A stretch of DNA of 64,000 bases from Trichuris trichiura (taxonomy: Eukaryota > Nematoda > Enoplea > Trichinellida > Trichuridae): positions 310,001 through 374,000 of the forward strand of contig JBAJFE010000010.1 in assembly GCA_037903355.1 (NCBI GenBank). The letters run 5' to 3'. Below, piece by piece: positions 1 through 24,215 of this stretch. A model generated the notes under the pieces. The model was not told where the DNA came from. It made no database searches and saw only the letters and a program-made list of their open reading frames with translations. A program made the translations under genes and the position numbers. Each line of letters starts with the position of its first letter. Within the stretch, counting starts at the first letter, position 1.

Positions 1-1903
1 TTGACGTTTCTAACTGCTTTAGATTGCATCATCGTCACTGTTTTCTATTTGCATGGGAAACACGCTTTGTCACCACGTGGTGGTAAGATGACTCTATGCG
101 TTTGATGAAAAACTGCCTTCGAATCAACGAAGCGGAAATAGGTTGCAACCTAATCAAACAATGCCCATGACTACCCTCCTCCCACTGCGTAAAACTGGCT
201 CATATAGAGACAAGAAAATAGCACGTTACTGAGTCATGTTGATCCTCTCACAAATTTGAACAAACGCACTTGTACTAGTACAACACTGAAATTGCCTTTT
301 TGGAAGTTAGTTTTACCTTATCAATATCTTCAGCACTTGTGACTATCAATCTCCACGCGTAAAAAACGTATTAGTGCGAAATATTTTTGTACGTCAGTAC
401 TAGCGGTAAAGGCTAATTGCAGTGTAAAATATAGTGCTAACTGGAAGTCATGGTAGACCTTATTTGGAGGACCTCCCTGTTGAGGTGTTCAGAATACGAA
501 TTTGAGCGCTTTATTTGCCTCGCCTATTCTAAAGTTACATTGCCAATGATCTTAATCCATAAAAATATCTGAGAACAAGTAGAACAAAAGCTGAACTTCT
601 TTGTGAAAACAGCATGGCGTACGTTTTGCTCTCCATTATTATTTCGAAGCTGCCGTCCAACTTATCACGCTTTTTAATTTACTTGAGTGTGTATCATTAC
701 GTATTTAAACTTGGAACTTGCTAACTGCCGTAAACGGCTCACTTAACTGGAGAGAACACTCTCACTTTGCTGTCGCTTGTGGGAGCTGCTATTATAAACT
801 GTTTCTTACATGTAGACAAATGGGTGTACCAGGAAAGACGCTGGAACCAGTGCGTCTTTTTTACATTTTAGTTTGTCATTTGTTTTTTTCACAATGTCTC
901 CTAAAAGTATTTGTCTTTCCCTGCTCGTTTGATTCTCAGTTACTGAATCGGGAGTAATACGAAGTAATAATCGAGCAGCTAAGCGTCACAAGCTAACTTG
1001 TTGATACGAATTTAGCTGGAAAAGCTTTCCTTAACCACAACGCGTTGTAGAATGTGCTGCGATGCGTTAACTAAAAAAGATACGCCATGAAGTTTCATGG
1101 CACCTGTCAGCTGCAAAAATGACTGAAGCACTTCTGCATCGCAGAACGCTTATAGATTTTCTCACGCGAACACTGTACATGCAGCTAGTTTTGTTTAACC
1201 CACTGAACAGAGCAACTAACTTTTCTATTGTCACAAAGAACTAAGCTTCGTAAAAGGTCATGGCAAAGTCCGATATAGTAATCTACAGTGTTATGGTTTT
1301 CGATTATCTGATACTTGTCTACGAATCAACTTTGATTATGCAGCAAATTGTCTTACCTTGGAAATGTTTTCGAATAAAACATTTGAAAGCAAATTCTTTG
1401 GTGTAAGAGTTTTTCACTTGACTTAACATTTTCCAACGCAATAACTTTTCAATTTTCTTGACCCCCATTCGCAGTTTAACGCAACTGACGTCAAATGCTG
1501 TTTTCTATCCCACGCCTGGTTGAACTGTTTCTTCCATAAATGATCTCATCATGGAGTAATCTCTTCTGAAAAGAAAGTTGACAAGCGCAACTGCATGTTA
1601 GTTTCTTCGGAGGGCAACGCCTTATTTCATAAGTGACGAAGTGGCTTAATGTTGAAATTTATCAGAGCCACTTCCTTGTGAAAAGTTTAACGCTGACCAA
1701 AAGGAGGCATGCGTAACGTAAATATCATTGCAAGATTCTGAGCTGAATAGATTCCGTCTTAACATTAGCAAGGGGCGGGTGCTTTTTCCGACGAATTTCG
1801 ATAATGTAAGCAATGTTGCTTTGACAGGTAATCTGACGCCTAAGGGTTTACTGCAGTGGGTCAAAGTTTACTTTGTTTAAAAGAAAACGGTCGTGTATTT
1901 TAG
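1..1903. other. Upstream region with no assigned gene; should hold the missing 5' exon(s) of the vWA gene
   Basis: I see no supportable coding exon here. The first recognisable vWA exon opens at a splice acceptor at 1903/1904 in phase 1, so at least one upstream exon with the start codon and probably a signal peptide must lie here or beyond the window. The best local candidate is an ATG at 613 opening MAYVLLSIIISKLPSN, with a possible phase-1 GT donor about 75 bases on. The donor is weak and I do not call it. The rest is AT-rich non-coding DNA. Confidence 0.5.
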
Positions 1904-4357
1904 CTGCGGAATGCCAAAAAAAGCCAGTCGACGTAGTGTTTGTGTTCGACAGTTCGCAGAGCGTTGAGGAGGTGTTCGAGCAGCAAAAACAAATTGCCGA
2001 GAGACTCATCAGTCACTTGAATATTGACCCATTTGGCTCCCTAGTTGGCTTGGTTGAGTACAGCCGCTATAATAAGTTACTACTTCCCATAAGCACGGCT
2101 CAGCATATCGACCAAGTGAAAGAAGCTTTCCATAAATTGCGTCACATAGGTGGTTACACGCTTACGGCAGACGCTGTTAAAACTGGCGTTGAAGAAATAC
2201 ATCAAGGAGGAAGGCCTGGGGCTGAAAAGCTCTTTGTTTTAATCACTGATGGTCACTCTTTCAACAAGTGGTCAGAAGTGCTTGAGACAGCAGACAGTCT
2301 TCACAATACTGGCACAAAGGTGATAATCATCGCGCTGGCAGATAGCTTGTACATGCCAGAACTCATTGAATATGGCGGACCCCGGGGCATCATATTCACA
2401 AAACAAAATGTCAGTCAGGTTGATAGTGTCTTCATCGATCTTACCTCCAACGGCTGCAATCCTGAGCCATCAGGGCCAAGTTCAGATGAAGGTAATTAAT
2501 TTTTCTATGGCAATTTTTCAAACTTCTTTATTGCTGGTTTTTTGCAGATTGCGCTGCGGACATTCTATTCATTCTTGACGGTTCTGGAAACGCATCAGAT
2601 AGTTTTGAAGCAAAAAAACAGTTCGTAAAATCAATGATCAATGAATTAACCATCCGCCCAAGTGCTCATCGTGTTGCTCTAATAGAATTCAGTGACATTA
2701 ACAGACAAAAAGAATTATTCAACTTTGCGAGCTATAGTGATAAGGCATCCCTGCTTAATGCTGTTGATAGTAAGTGAAGCATTTATTTTGATTCTCCTAC
2801 TTAATTCTCCCTTTACAACTCAGATGCGCCATTCTTATCAGGCGCCACGTTTCTTGGAAGAGCGCTGACATTCTCACAGAACACAATCAAACGAAGAAGG
2901 AAAAACGCACGATTAATAATCTTTGTCGTCAGTGACGGTCTAACCTATGACGACGCGGCTGAGCCAGCACGAGCTCTCAGAGAGCTGCCTAATACTCAAG
3001 TGGTCGCCGTTGGATTTACTCAGCCAGTTGATAAGTACGCGTTGCAAATTCAACAGTATGAGCTCTTTGTTTAAAAGCCAATTCTAGTAGCTGATGAGAA
3101 AAATTTAGAAACGCCTCTGCAAAACTTTTATGGTGTGTTAATAATTTACCGAACAGCTTTTGCATTGCGTATTCATGGGGTAACTAGTGCACCTAAATGT
3201 GTAGAAAGATTTCAAAATCCTACATTTCTATGATTCCTTCCGTGTCAGTTTGAAACAGTGCATGCTATTGGAGCGGGAATTTATATTGAAAATGTTATAG
3301 CTCAGGTTATGACACCTGAATTTAATTTACAAATTTCATAAGTGACTGTTAATCGTAAGGGCGTTTTTGTTAGCGGCGATCAATCCGCAGAAGCCAGAAT
3401 GGTTTCAGCTTTTAAGCCTTTATACCTTAAACAGGCCAGTGCATCAACGCCCAGCAAGCTACGATTATCGTCAAACTTACACTTGTTGTAAATTATTTAT
3501 ACTTTGCAGACCTGAACTCGTTCTCATTACTGGTTCAGCAAACCTAACCTTCTCCTACTGCGATTTGGACAAAGTAAAACAGCAAATTTTGGGATCACAC
3601 CTGAATTGTGCAGGTTCCCCGGAAGGCATGTGCTGAAAAGAATGAATCTTAAAGCTGCTTTTCGAACGGCGACTTTTTTAGCATCGTATGAACCACCTGA
3701 AGAAGAATATGAACCAGAAAAGGTAGCTGAAGGTAATGAAGCCCAGTCACTGGCTGTTCATAAAGTTGCTGCTCCTTTCCCCAAAGAAGACCTTGAAAAG
3801 TATTACGAAGGTGCTACTGGAAAAGGATCGTGCGATGAAACAAGTACGCTTCTTTTTTAAAGCAGCAAGAAAGTTATTAACATTTTTTAGATGGGCCTTC
3901 CAATGTCATAATTTTGCTGGATTCTTCGAAGTCTATCAGATCAGTGGAAAGTCGGCGTGAGGCAGCAATGCAGCTGATTTTCAAACTGCTTAATGGTCAT
4001 TTAAATGTACAAGTGACCGTAGCGCAGCATCCTTCATTGCAAGAATCTGTGAGCTTGAAAGAACGCCTAAGCAGTTATGCTGACAACTGTCAGATCAAGG
4101 AAACGAAGCTTGGCGTGACGAGAAAGTCCGCCTCTGTTGTTTATATAACCAGCGAAAGTACCGCTGAATCTCTCGCAGCGAACTTAAGCCATATTAGTGC
4201 TCCAAACTTGAAAACATATTTTCTGACCACTGATACTGACGACAGCACATCGACGGAAATTAGAAGACCTAGCAAAAGTGGCCTAATTTTTTCAAAATGT
4301 AACGTCGGCGCGCTTTACGAGGCATTGCTGAAGAACGCCAGTTGCCTGCCGAATTGA
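1904..4357 (+). CDS. Protein with three tandem von Willebrand factor A domains (5' end missing)
   Basis: Six exons join in consistent phase: 1904-2491, 2548-2769, 2824-3055, 3510-3613, 3682-3843 and 3891-4357. They give 590 residues plus a split first codon. Introns are 56, 54, 454, 68 and 47 bp, all GT-AG. Domain 1 starts PVDVVFVFDSSQS and has a complete-looking MIDAS: DSSQS, a Thr in GGYTLTAD and the Asp of VLITDG. Domain 2 (CAADILFILDGSGN) has DGSGN in place of DxSxS but keeps the Thr of SGATFLG and the Asp of VVSDG. Domain 3 (NVIILLDSSKS) keeps DSSKS but lacks clear Thr and Asp partners. An acidic linker rich in E, P and Y precedes domain 3. Such proteins are usually extracellular, mediating adhesion or matrix contacts. 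Secretion is inferred, because the signal peptide exon is not identified. The family is confident; the ligand is unknown. The donor after 3613 (G|GTTCCC) is weak. Confidence 0.85.
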
Positions 4358-4421
4358 AATGCGCAAACTGCCAATAGTGGATTGTCTGTACGATCACACG
4401 TTTCTTCCTTACGCTAATATG

Positions 4422-4427
4422 AATAAA
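4422..4427 (+). promoter_or_regulatory. Polyadenylation signal AATAAA of the vWA gene
   Basis: A canonical AATAAA lies 65 bases after the stop codon at 4357, on the coding strand. It supports the 3' end of the three-vWA gene. Confidence 0.7.
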
Positions 4428-4700
4428 AGAACTTAGGAATACTTTAGAATTTTGCTAGGCTTCATCCAAAGGCGCAGAAAGGTTTATACTAACGTTTATG
4501 TAGTTGTAAACGCTTACCGTCCTTTATCTCTTTCCTCTGACTGCGAATGGGTACTAGAATTTCGATTATTTTGATCGGGATTTCAGGGATCATCGACCAA
4601 TTTGTCCTTTTTGTTTTTTATGATCACTTCATTTGTTGTAAAATTTATTTCACTTCTTAAACATACCTACGCATACGTATATTAGTTTACGGCAGTTCAG

Positions 4701-5086
4701 ATGTTGGCATACGCCAAAAAGCTTTTATCAAACGTCTCTTGTAAGTGCTTGCTTCAAAGCTGGCAGCTTCTTTATAGCTCCCAAATTAGGGACGTTTTTG
4801 GGCGCAACAGCCTTGAGATCACATTCTTCTTGCCTTTCAAACTATCTCAGAGCAATTCGTACCCGTTCAAAAACCTTACCGTGTGATGAGTATAAATATC
4901 CTTCAAATTTCTTCCTCTTCATTGACAGCAGCAGTACAAACTGCTCCGCAGCCCCATAAGAATAAGTTTAAAAGGAAAAGAACAAAGTTGCAGGAACACG
5001 GATCTGTGTACAGCAAGGAATTCGACAATACAGTAAAAGCTCGATCACCAGCGCTTGTTGAGGAGAAGAATGGACATACAGAGTGA
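4701..5086 (+). CDS. Tentative two-exon gene for a small basic peptide
   Basis: An ATG at 4701 opens a 13-codon exon ending at a good donor, T|GTAAGT (4740/4741). An acceptor, TTGACAG, at 4928/4929 restores the phase exactly and leads to a stop at 5086, giving 65 residues. The product starts MLAYAKKLLSNVSS and contains a strongly basic patch, KNKFKRKRTK. It has no recognised domain and no convincing signal peptide. It could be a real short gene or a chance match of splice sites. No AATAAA is seen close downstream. Confidence 0.28.
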
Positions 5087-8000
5087 ACAAATTACATTCA
5101 GGTAGTATGCAGTAGTAACCCGAAATGACTTTTATCTTTATAAAACGCTACTGCCAGACCGCTGTTGTTTTTTACATGTCGAAAAATCATTATGCAAGCA
5201 AAGTAATCCAACAACAAGGCTGCTTTGCTTGCAGTCCGGAAGTCGGTCTTCTTAAACTTTTAGTACTAAAATATGGCTCGAAAAACAAAATAAGTGCAAT
5301 CCACAGCGCCTTCTGCGCTTAAACAGCGTCTGTAATTTTGCAGTTATGAAGCACAGAACAGTTTTCACCCAAACCATGATGACTGATTTTTTAAGAATGT
5401 TTGACTTTTTAGTGCGTTACACTTGCTTAGGTGAAAGTCGTCTAGTGTATACGTAAACTTGCCTTGAAGGAATGAAGCATTAAGTACGTGCAGGCGCCGT
5501 AATGAATTTCAGCATGGCTTTTTGTTGCCCGTTTTCTGGGTTTCTGAAGTTAATCAAGTCAAACGACCTGCCGACAAATGGTTGAGCTTTTCTTAGAGAA
5601 ACGGACAGAGCGGCTAACACTTTCAGAGCTTTCGGAATCACTTTGTACCGTACTCAGCGATAGGATTGTCAATTCAAGACTATAAATCTCTAATGACAAG
5701 ACAAGATGGGCCCGAAAGCTCTGAGAGTGTTAGTTGTTCTAATTTTTCTTCTAATACATGCTCACCTATTCGTTGGTAAGGAGTTTACTTGGTTAATTTT
5801 AGAAGCCCAAACTTGACAAGAAAAAACAGTAATGAGGTTCACTATGACAACTTTTGGACCTGTCACGAAACATCCCAATTTTTAAGAACGTGCAGACCGA
5901 GGCAAAATAGTAAAATACACAAACGTTCGATTGTTTAGACTACCCGGTGCAATAATTAGTCCAGATAATCGCGGTTCCACCGTACTTGCAGTACCAGAGG
6001 AAGACAAAATGCTGCAGTTTTCAAAGTGTCTGACAACAAACGTATTGAACTAACGAAGTGCTACAGCAACCGCTTCCTTTAGAAACAGAAGTATGATGTG
6101 CACTTCGTTAATTCATTAAGTTCCCAGTCAGACTTAGAAAACAGCAGCACTTTGCCTTCCTCTGGTAAAATATATTTTTAAGAAAAAAGGACTGTTGCAT
6201 TTCGAAGACAAAAAATTCCATAAATATTTTCTGAGAAAGTTTAAAAATTGTTGCATCGCATACAGCCTGAAAAATTGAGATTTTACTGCATTTGAAACAG
6301 CTAAAGTGCCAGTACGCTCTGTAGGCATTTCGGCGTTTCACACTTTGTGCCGTTGTCTGCCGCTGAAGACGAAAAAGGGATATCATTTTTAACCTTTGAA
6401 ACAGACGAATCTTTAACATGAACGCACATTTTACATTTTAATCCACTCTGATGCTCTATATCAATAAAAACATAATGGCGGTACCTCTTATGATGGAGAG
6501 TCGTAAAGGTGGTTTGCAACTCCGTTTTCTATCCGGTTTTCATCTGCTTTGGATTGTCAGTAGGTCTCTTCAACAACGAATAATTTATCGTAGGAGTGAT
6601 TTGCCTTGCTGAAGTCTTTCTAGTGATGTATTCATAAACACAACGTAACGCCAGCACAATGCTACCCAACCTTTTCGAGGCTGGAACTACCTCTGTCAGG
6701 TCACATTTTTCTTGGGCCCTCGCACCGTTCCCGTCGTCCTTCTCCTAGTGGAACTACTGAAACCGTATCGCGCCCTTCCATTCTGAAGCTCCGACTTAGC
6801 AGAGACCCACTAGATCTTGATTACCTTCCGCAATCTCTGTTATTCTAGCTGGGCTACCAATGGAAATCACCGTACTAGCATGTTAGCTCTTCCTTGTTCG
6901 CGTATTGTTCACAGCTGACATTCACTAAATGCCAGCGCAATCTTTGCAACCTAATGAACTTCCAAAAATTGTTTACGTTCGAACTTTTCGCGCTGACTTA
7001 TATCATTAGCCTTTGAAGATGCAGCACAGTCAAGCCTTTATATTAGTGGAAATGAAACGAAAAAAATTTTGAAACTTCGATTTCACAGCCCGTTTTTCTT
7101 ACTTTTATGTTCTTGAATCTTTGGCATGCGTAAGGTTGAGTAGGTAGAATCGACTTCTGGTTGTTTGCATAAAATGTCCTTACGGTTTCAGTGTTTATTT
7201 TACGCACTTAGCAGAAAGGAACTGCCTGACTAGCGGTTAGACGGCCAAGTTATCATCATGTATTTCGTGTAATACCAATTCATTTACGTTGAAGAAAGAG
7301 AATGGAAAGTTCTGGAAGCTCATAAAGCTACATTGGGTGCAGTGCACTGCTCCTACTGGTGACTTCGCCCATACAATTATCAGTTAAAAAGCTTCTTTAT
7401 GTACGGCCATTATCGTCTTTCTAGCTGGCGAGGCCATTGAAGAAACAATGAAAATAGGAGGAATAAGAAGTTAAGGTGCAACCTGATCGACCACTTTTTA
7501 CGTGAGTAATTGCAATTTTCAGTTCTAACTCTGCTTTTGTGATGAACGACGCAGGATTGTTAACAAACATCTACTTCAATGAAATGTTATTTTTCTTCTG
7601 GACAAGGATGATAAGACATATACGAACGCTCAAATTTCCATTCTATTTGTAACGCAGTGAAAATCTTGCCTTGTAGTGATGTTAACAGCAACAGGTGTTC
7701 CAAGGGCGCTTCGCTAATTCTTCTCTGTACTGCGTACGCTATCTTTACGATTTCTAAAACCCAATATGGTCTCTGACCAATACATCAACTAAACATCGCT
7801 GGTTTGTGTAGGTTTACTAACTTTAATGCTAACAAGGACAACTGTTTCGTAACTATGAGTTCTCTATTCGTTATGGAAAGCAAACAGGAAGCTAAATATG
7901 AACCACTGCTTCCACTAAATGTTATTATTTATAAACAACTTAAACTGTCCCAGTTGATAGCCCATTTTACAACTTTGCAAGTTCTCAAAGCTTTACTACA

Positions 8001-9991
8001 AACATTGAAAAATGCAACCTGCCTGCTCAAAAATTTTCCCAGAGCTCTTGCATTGTTGTATCAATACATTCTAACATCACTTATGCTCTTTATTTCTTCT
8101 AATCACCGCTGCCAATTGAAAGCTTCTTTTAAGTGATACTTCGAAGCCATATTTTCGAGTGATTACCTCCTAACTCGTCAAGGTAAAATTCTCAGGCACG
8201 CCATATGCATCCATCATCATCAATGATTACTGTGCAATCCATCATTTAGTAGCAAGCCTTTAAAGGTTAAACGATCCAGAAACTGCAAGAGTATGATACC
8301 AACGATTATGTAGAGCTTCTGGCTAGTTAGTCTCGTATGCATCTTTCAAAGCCAAAAAAAAATTCTAGCTCAGAGAGAAAACACGAAGTTCAAACCGGCC
8401 AAGCTTTAACGATCAGTAAATAAACAGGCTCACTTTACTATTAACTTCATTTTATATGGTTTTTGAGCTTCTGCTTCGCTAAACGCTCGTGAAATAGACG
8501 TAACTTCAGAGCTATCTGCTTAATCGCCAACAATATTAGTCTTTACATGCATTGAATTACAAAGTTGCAGTTCTATATGACTGATTCGTCTGTCGTCAGC
8601 TCTCAACATAAAGTTTCAGTAGGTTTGCTATTTTTGCGCCGATAAATTTTAGAACGGATCTGTACGTATCTGCCACCCACGCAATTGGCATGTCTCCACA
8701 AGTAAGACACTTCGGCAGACTTCATTATCCCTAGCTTGAATACCTTTGCTTGAAAACACCATTGCAGGCAATTCCAAATGCCCTTGCTCAATCGCTGAAC
8801 ATAAAATCAGTTAGGTTCCAAAAACTTCGACTACTCTTGTGTATTCGTACAAGGGGAATTAAAACCCTTTTTGTTGTGAAAAAACCGTGACCTGTTGTTA
8901 CCTCCCCGCGCGTCCGCGTGGCATGTAAAATAGCTCGAGACAAAGATGACGTCCGGGTTAGCACTACTGCGCGGCTCGCTGTCAAAGCGATCCATCGTTC
9001 TTCGTTTTTTCGCATTAGCTTACACTCTCTTGCAGTCTCGGAGTAAACATTGCTGAAAGTTCAGCGTACTGGCCTACCGCTCTTGGCGCATTGTCCCATG
9101 CTGTTCGCTAGAACAGCACACCAACATTACACCTGTTACAGAGCTTTCGGTCAAGTCACCCTTTTCTACTTGAAGGTTATGTTACGGTAGTACAATAGAA
9201 GACAGATACTACCTGAACTCGATAGATGTTATGAACTGTTATAACTAAAAACATTTATAAGAATTCATTGCAAATCGGGTTTCAAAATAGCTATACGGAT
9301 ATGCTACTTCTAAAGTTTGGGTTCTTAATCCACAGCTTCGCTATAAGTTGAAGTGAATAATGGCAGACACAAACCTACCAAGTCTCTATGCCGTACAGTT
9401 CACCTTATCCTTTTTTTGCCCAAGCAGCCGCGATTCACAGAAGTTTTTCATAAGCAGCTACGCTACCCGTTTAAGCACATTATGCATTGACGTAGATGAA
9501 CACTGGTTAATTGCATCATAAATGTTGAGAAGATTAGTAACAGTTCAGTAAACCGAAAGTGAAAGAAGGGATGTAAACTGGTGAAGGTTTCACAGTGAAT
9601 GCACGCACGTTGAAAGAATAAATAAACCGGCTTGTTTACTAAAAATAATTACGAAACAGGGCAAGCAACCGTTTATCGCAAACGCCATAAAATACCGTAC
9701 CTTTTATCGAATAAGGTCGATCTATTAATCCTTTCACCGAACCAAGAACGAAATCGACAGTCAATTGTCAGCGCAAAAGCGAGGCGTGACAGGACCCAGA
9801 AGTGGACCACGTCAGTAGTTCCGCGTGCTGTGCGGGCATTGTAAATGACAGTACGCCAAGCCAAGCTTGGAAACGTGAAAAACGTCCGTGTTGTTGACCA
9901 GTTGACTGTACCGGTAAATCCAGAGCTTCGGAATAGCTCTTGCTTACCTGATAGCGTAGTCTACAGGATGGGCGCTTATCACTTCGTGTCG
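5087..9991. other. Intergenic DNA between the small basic peptide candidate and junctophilin
   Basis: No exon can be supported. Open frames here are short, mostly start at non-ATG codons and lack splice or domain support. A dispersed foldback-like repeat is listed separately at about 5.6-5.8 kb. The junctophilin stop is at 9992 on the minus strand, so its 3' UTR occupies some of the right end. I saw no clear AATAAA for it. Confidence 0.5.
5608..5810. repeat. Foldback-like repeat, copy of a dispersed family
   Basis: The arm AACACTTTCAGAGCTTTCGG near 5614 is mirrored near 5711 by CCGAAAGCTCTGAGAGTGTT. The right end carries ATTCGTTGGTAAG at about 5768-5780, the signature shared with copies near 14.2, 24.2, 27.9, 49.0, 51.6 and 62.2 kb. 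It has no transposase. It is best described as a MITE or foldback element. Its outer boundaries are uncertain. Confidence 0.55.
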
Positions 9992-20759
<10,768 letters not shown>

Positions 20760-23700
20760 CTAGCAGACCGTCTTGCTCACCAGTATAGCTCAGTGTGATA
20801 GAAGACAAGAAGCATCAAAGAGCATATTTTTCCAGTGGCCGCCAAATGAATCGATCAGGCGTGCGACCGCAGGTCAACAAGCGGGCGCACCGTGATTGAT
20901 CTGACCGTCGAAATTGGCTATGGCGGCGGCGAAGGATCGGAGCCCTTTAAGCAGGCCGCGAATATGTAGCAAAGGCATCAACAGATGGCGAATATTAGCA
21001 CAGTTTGTGGCCCGTCGTGGGCAGAAGAATATCACAGCGCCCACGAGGCTCCTCGACAACCCAATGACCGCCTTGTAAATCGCTGCGCCCTTGCCGGTCA
21101 CGGTGGGCGGACCGGAAGCTGCCTACAGCGAATAGACGTCGTCCAATTGGCTGAGGGCGCTAAAGTCGTCCAATGGGGGAAGCGTCGTTGAGAAGGGTTC
21201 GCACCTAAGCAGGCTTTGGTGACCGGATAAGGTCAAAGCTCGAAACAGAATCTGGGCGAACCATTGGCATCAGAAAGTCTCACCAAGCGCGAGTCATTAG
21301 GTGCCGCTCTTTATCGTCTTCCGACAAACTCTTGCACATACACAATGTGGCAAAGACGCCTGTCAGCTTTAGCACTATGGTATTATAACGGCAGTCGTTG
21401 TCCTCGTCGTCGCCGTTGTCGAGTCAGTGCGGCGGCACGCTATTAGTTGAAGGCATACTAGCAGCAGCCGCAGCGTGTAGAAAGAGGGAGAAAAGCAGCA
21501 GACAGCGTCAGCGCCAGTGAAACGGGACAGAAATTATCGAAGAGAGTGAGTGAGAGAAAGAGGGAAAGAGGAAGTGTGTATGAGAGAACTGGCTGCCACG
21601 TTAGCACGGCGCCAGGCGCCGCTGCACCTCAGCCACTTGCGAGCTAGCGGCTGGCAGCTAATCGTGGGGCCAATAAGCGTTTGATGTTGCTGAAATTGAG
21701 GAGAATAATGAGAATCACGTATGCGTTGTCCTCGATTGGTTTGCTTTCACATCTCCTCCTGGTCGAAAGAATGAAACTGAAACAACTGGCGATCGATTGA
21801 GGAACAGCCGGTGCTGCAGATCAGCCTCTGAGTAAGAAGCGCCTGTCCCGCCTCTTTGACGTCGCGGTACGCTAATCGACCACTTCCAATAGGGTCTCGG
21901 ATCCCCTATTAATCACAGCCTCATGAGCCCGTCCACCCGACGATAACCTCCAGAGCATTCTTGTCTTTTAACCTCTGAACAGCTTCTAAAAACCCAGCAA
22001 CACCTTACAAATTCCATTAAATATAATACCCTAATTCAACCTATCATTCGTTTTTACAAGTTGTGATTGCCATAAGTCGTCATACATAATATACGTCTGC
22101 TCTTCAAAAAGTTTTTTGTCTTCATTTGCTAAATTACGCAGAACGCCAAATTCAGATAATCTAGTGTAATTGGTGGAACTTTTGCATTTATCGTGCACAT
22201 TCTCAAGTGCTTAATCGCCTCATGGAATGCAAGTAATTTTTGGTTGGAAAGGGGTGAGCAGGTGGGAAACCGCCTTTCAGAATGCGCATTTAGAATTTTC
22301 TACCCATGAGACGTTTGAAAATGACCACCAAATCTTAGAAACTGTTCCCACCTAATAACTGTCGCAGAGCCCAATTGTCTTTTCGCTTTGTAACGCGCAA
22401 GCAAGCACTGACACTAACGTCACGAGTTTGACCAGAACTAAAAGTGCATTTAAACATTCTATTCTTCTGTGCTTTTCTGGGTTTCCAACAGTATACGATA
22501 AAGCAACTTCATGCCGTACAAGATTGCAAGGGCTGCTTGATCACGGAACAGGGTTAGCCTTTGGAAGAGGTGACTTGGAAAGCGTTAAGGCAGCTGTTCT
22601 CAAAGGGAGCAGTGATGTCCCTTGGGTGCCGTGGGTGAGAAGAAAGGAATTGGGACGCCAGAGTGTTTCACCAAATTCACGTAGGTTGAGAACAGGCAAA
22701 GAGCACCTCTGTTCGTCTTCGTGGTGACGTTATTTTCGTAACTTCATGAAAATGACATGCAGGAAAGAATAGTGAAAGACATGAAGGGAGTGAAGAGAGG
22801 AAGTGATTATAGAAAAAAGCTGGGAACAAAAAGAATCTCAGCTGAAAAAGGGACCATGGTCTAGAACAGTTTGGGAAGCACTGGTTTAAGCCAATAGCTA
22901 TATCTCAGAGGAGTAGAAATGGCAGAGCACAGAAAAGTACGTGACCATTTCATGCTGCTTTTCTTCAATGGTTACTAGACTCAAGTCGGCAATGGCCACT
23001 TGCTACACCTTTAATGATCCCTTTCGTTTTGTTGCCATTGGCCTTTGGACGAATATTCTTTTGTATACAGTATTTTACGCTCGCTGCCAAAAGGTATGGC
23101 TGAGTTCGTGACAAACCGTTTAAGAGTCCGACGAAGCAGGCTAATTGTAGAGATTTGATTTGTCCGGTCGTTAACTAACAATGGATTTGCTTTTTCCATT
23201 TTAAGAAGTGCATTTTCAACCCCACTATTGTTCAGAAAATTGCATTTTCTGCCCCGTAAACTGCATGTGTGCCAACAATTCTATTCCTGACAAAGCCTAG
23301 CGTGTGCCCTCAAAGGAAGGTACGCCAGTTGACATAGGTCGATCATAGGATCACTTTTACAAGGTGATGTTTCGCTGCCTGCATGTCAGAGTGGCATAAC
23401 AGGCGGTAGTATCAGACTGCAGCCAAATGTCCGGTATTCGTTGCCTTTTATTTCTCCACACAGAACTGCTCATTGCTTCTGCGGTAAAAAACGCGATTAA
23501 TAGTTTGGACAAAATGTCTGATTACGGAGGATTAGTTAAAAAGAGGAAACGACTGCAGGACATCTATGGAAAGATAACGCTCTCAAACCAAAGGATAGCA
23601 CGTTTAGCATTATACAAACAAAGGTGTAACATGAGCAGGAACTCTGAGGTCCTGAACAACACATGCTTTGATACAGCTCTTTCCTTTTGATTCGACTTAA

Positions 23701-24139
23701 GCTTGTGCCCAACGCACTAAGAATCTTTCCGCGACGTACCAGAGATAGCCTGCTTAACTTTACATTGGTTTTGGCAGAACTAATATTCCCTGTTCCACGA
23801 GACTGTACTAACTTTTTAAAATTCATTTTGACAATAAATTATTAAATGATCCCATGGCTTGGTTTTAATGCTTAGAAAAATGTTAAATAATGTCAAATAT
23901 CCCAACCAGCATACGTGAACATTGCGTTCGTTAGCCCTTTCAAGCTATTTGTACCCACGTGTCCTCAGCACACCCACCGTCAAGAAAGTTTCAGGTCACA
24001 CGCATGCTTGAACAATGCTTCTCAAGAGTCTTACTCAAACGCATGTCTTCAATCATGCACATTCCTGTCGTCCAACTTCAGGGTATCTACAGCAAACTTC
24101 CAGCGAAATACCGCTTTTTTATGATGATACCGAACTCCA

Positions 24140-24215
24140 TCCCTAATAAGTGTTCATCCATTCGCTGGTAGGACGTTTGTTTGGTTAGTTTCATAAACTG
24201 AAAACGTGCAAGAAA
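24140..24215. repeat. Fragment of the dispersed foldback family
   Basis: CATCCATTCGCTGGTAGGAC near 24157 is followed by GTTTGTTTGGTTAG, matching the right ends of the other family copies. The opposite arm was not identified. Confidence 0.45.

Noticed and set aside
613..724. Possible signal-peptide exon for the vWA gene
   Set aside because: The only phase-1 donor (A|GTGTGT) is weak and the resulting intron would be far longer than its neighbours. No independent support.
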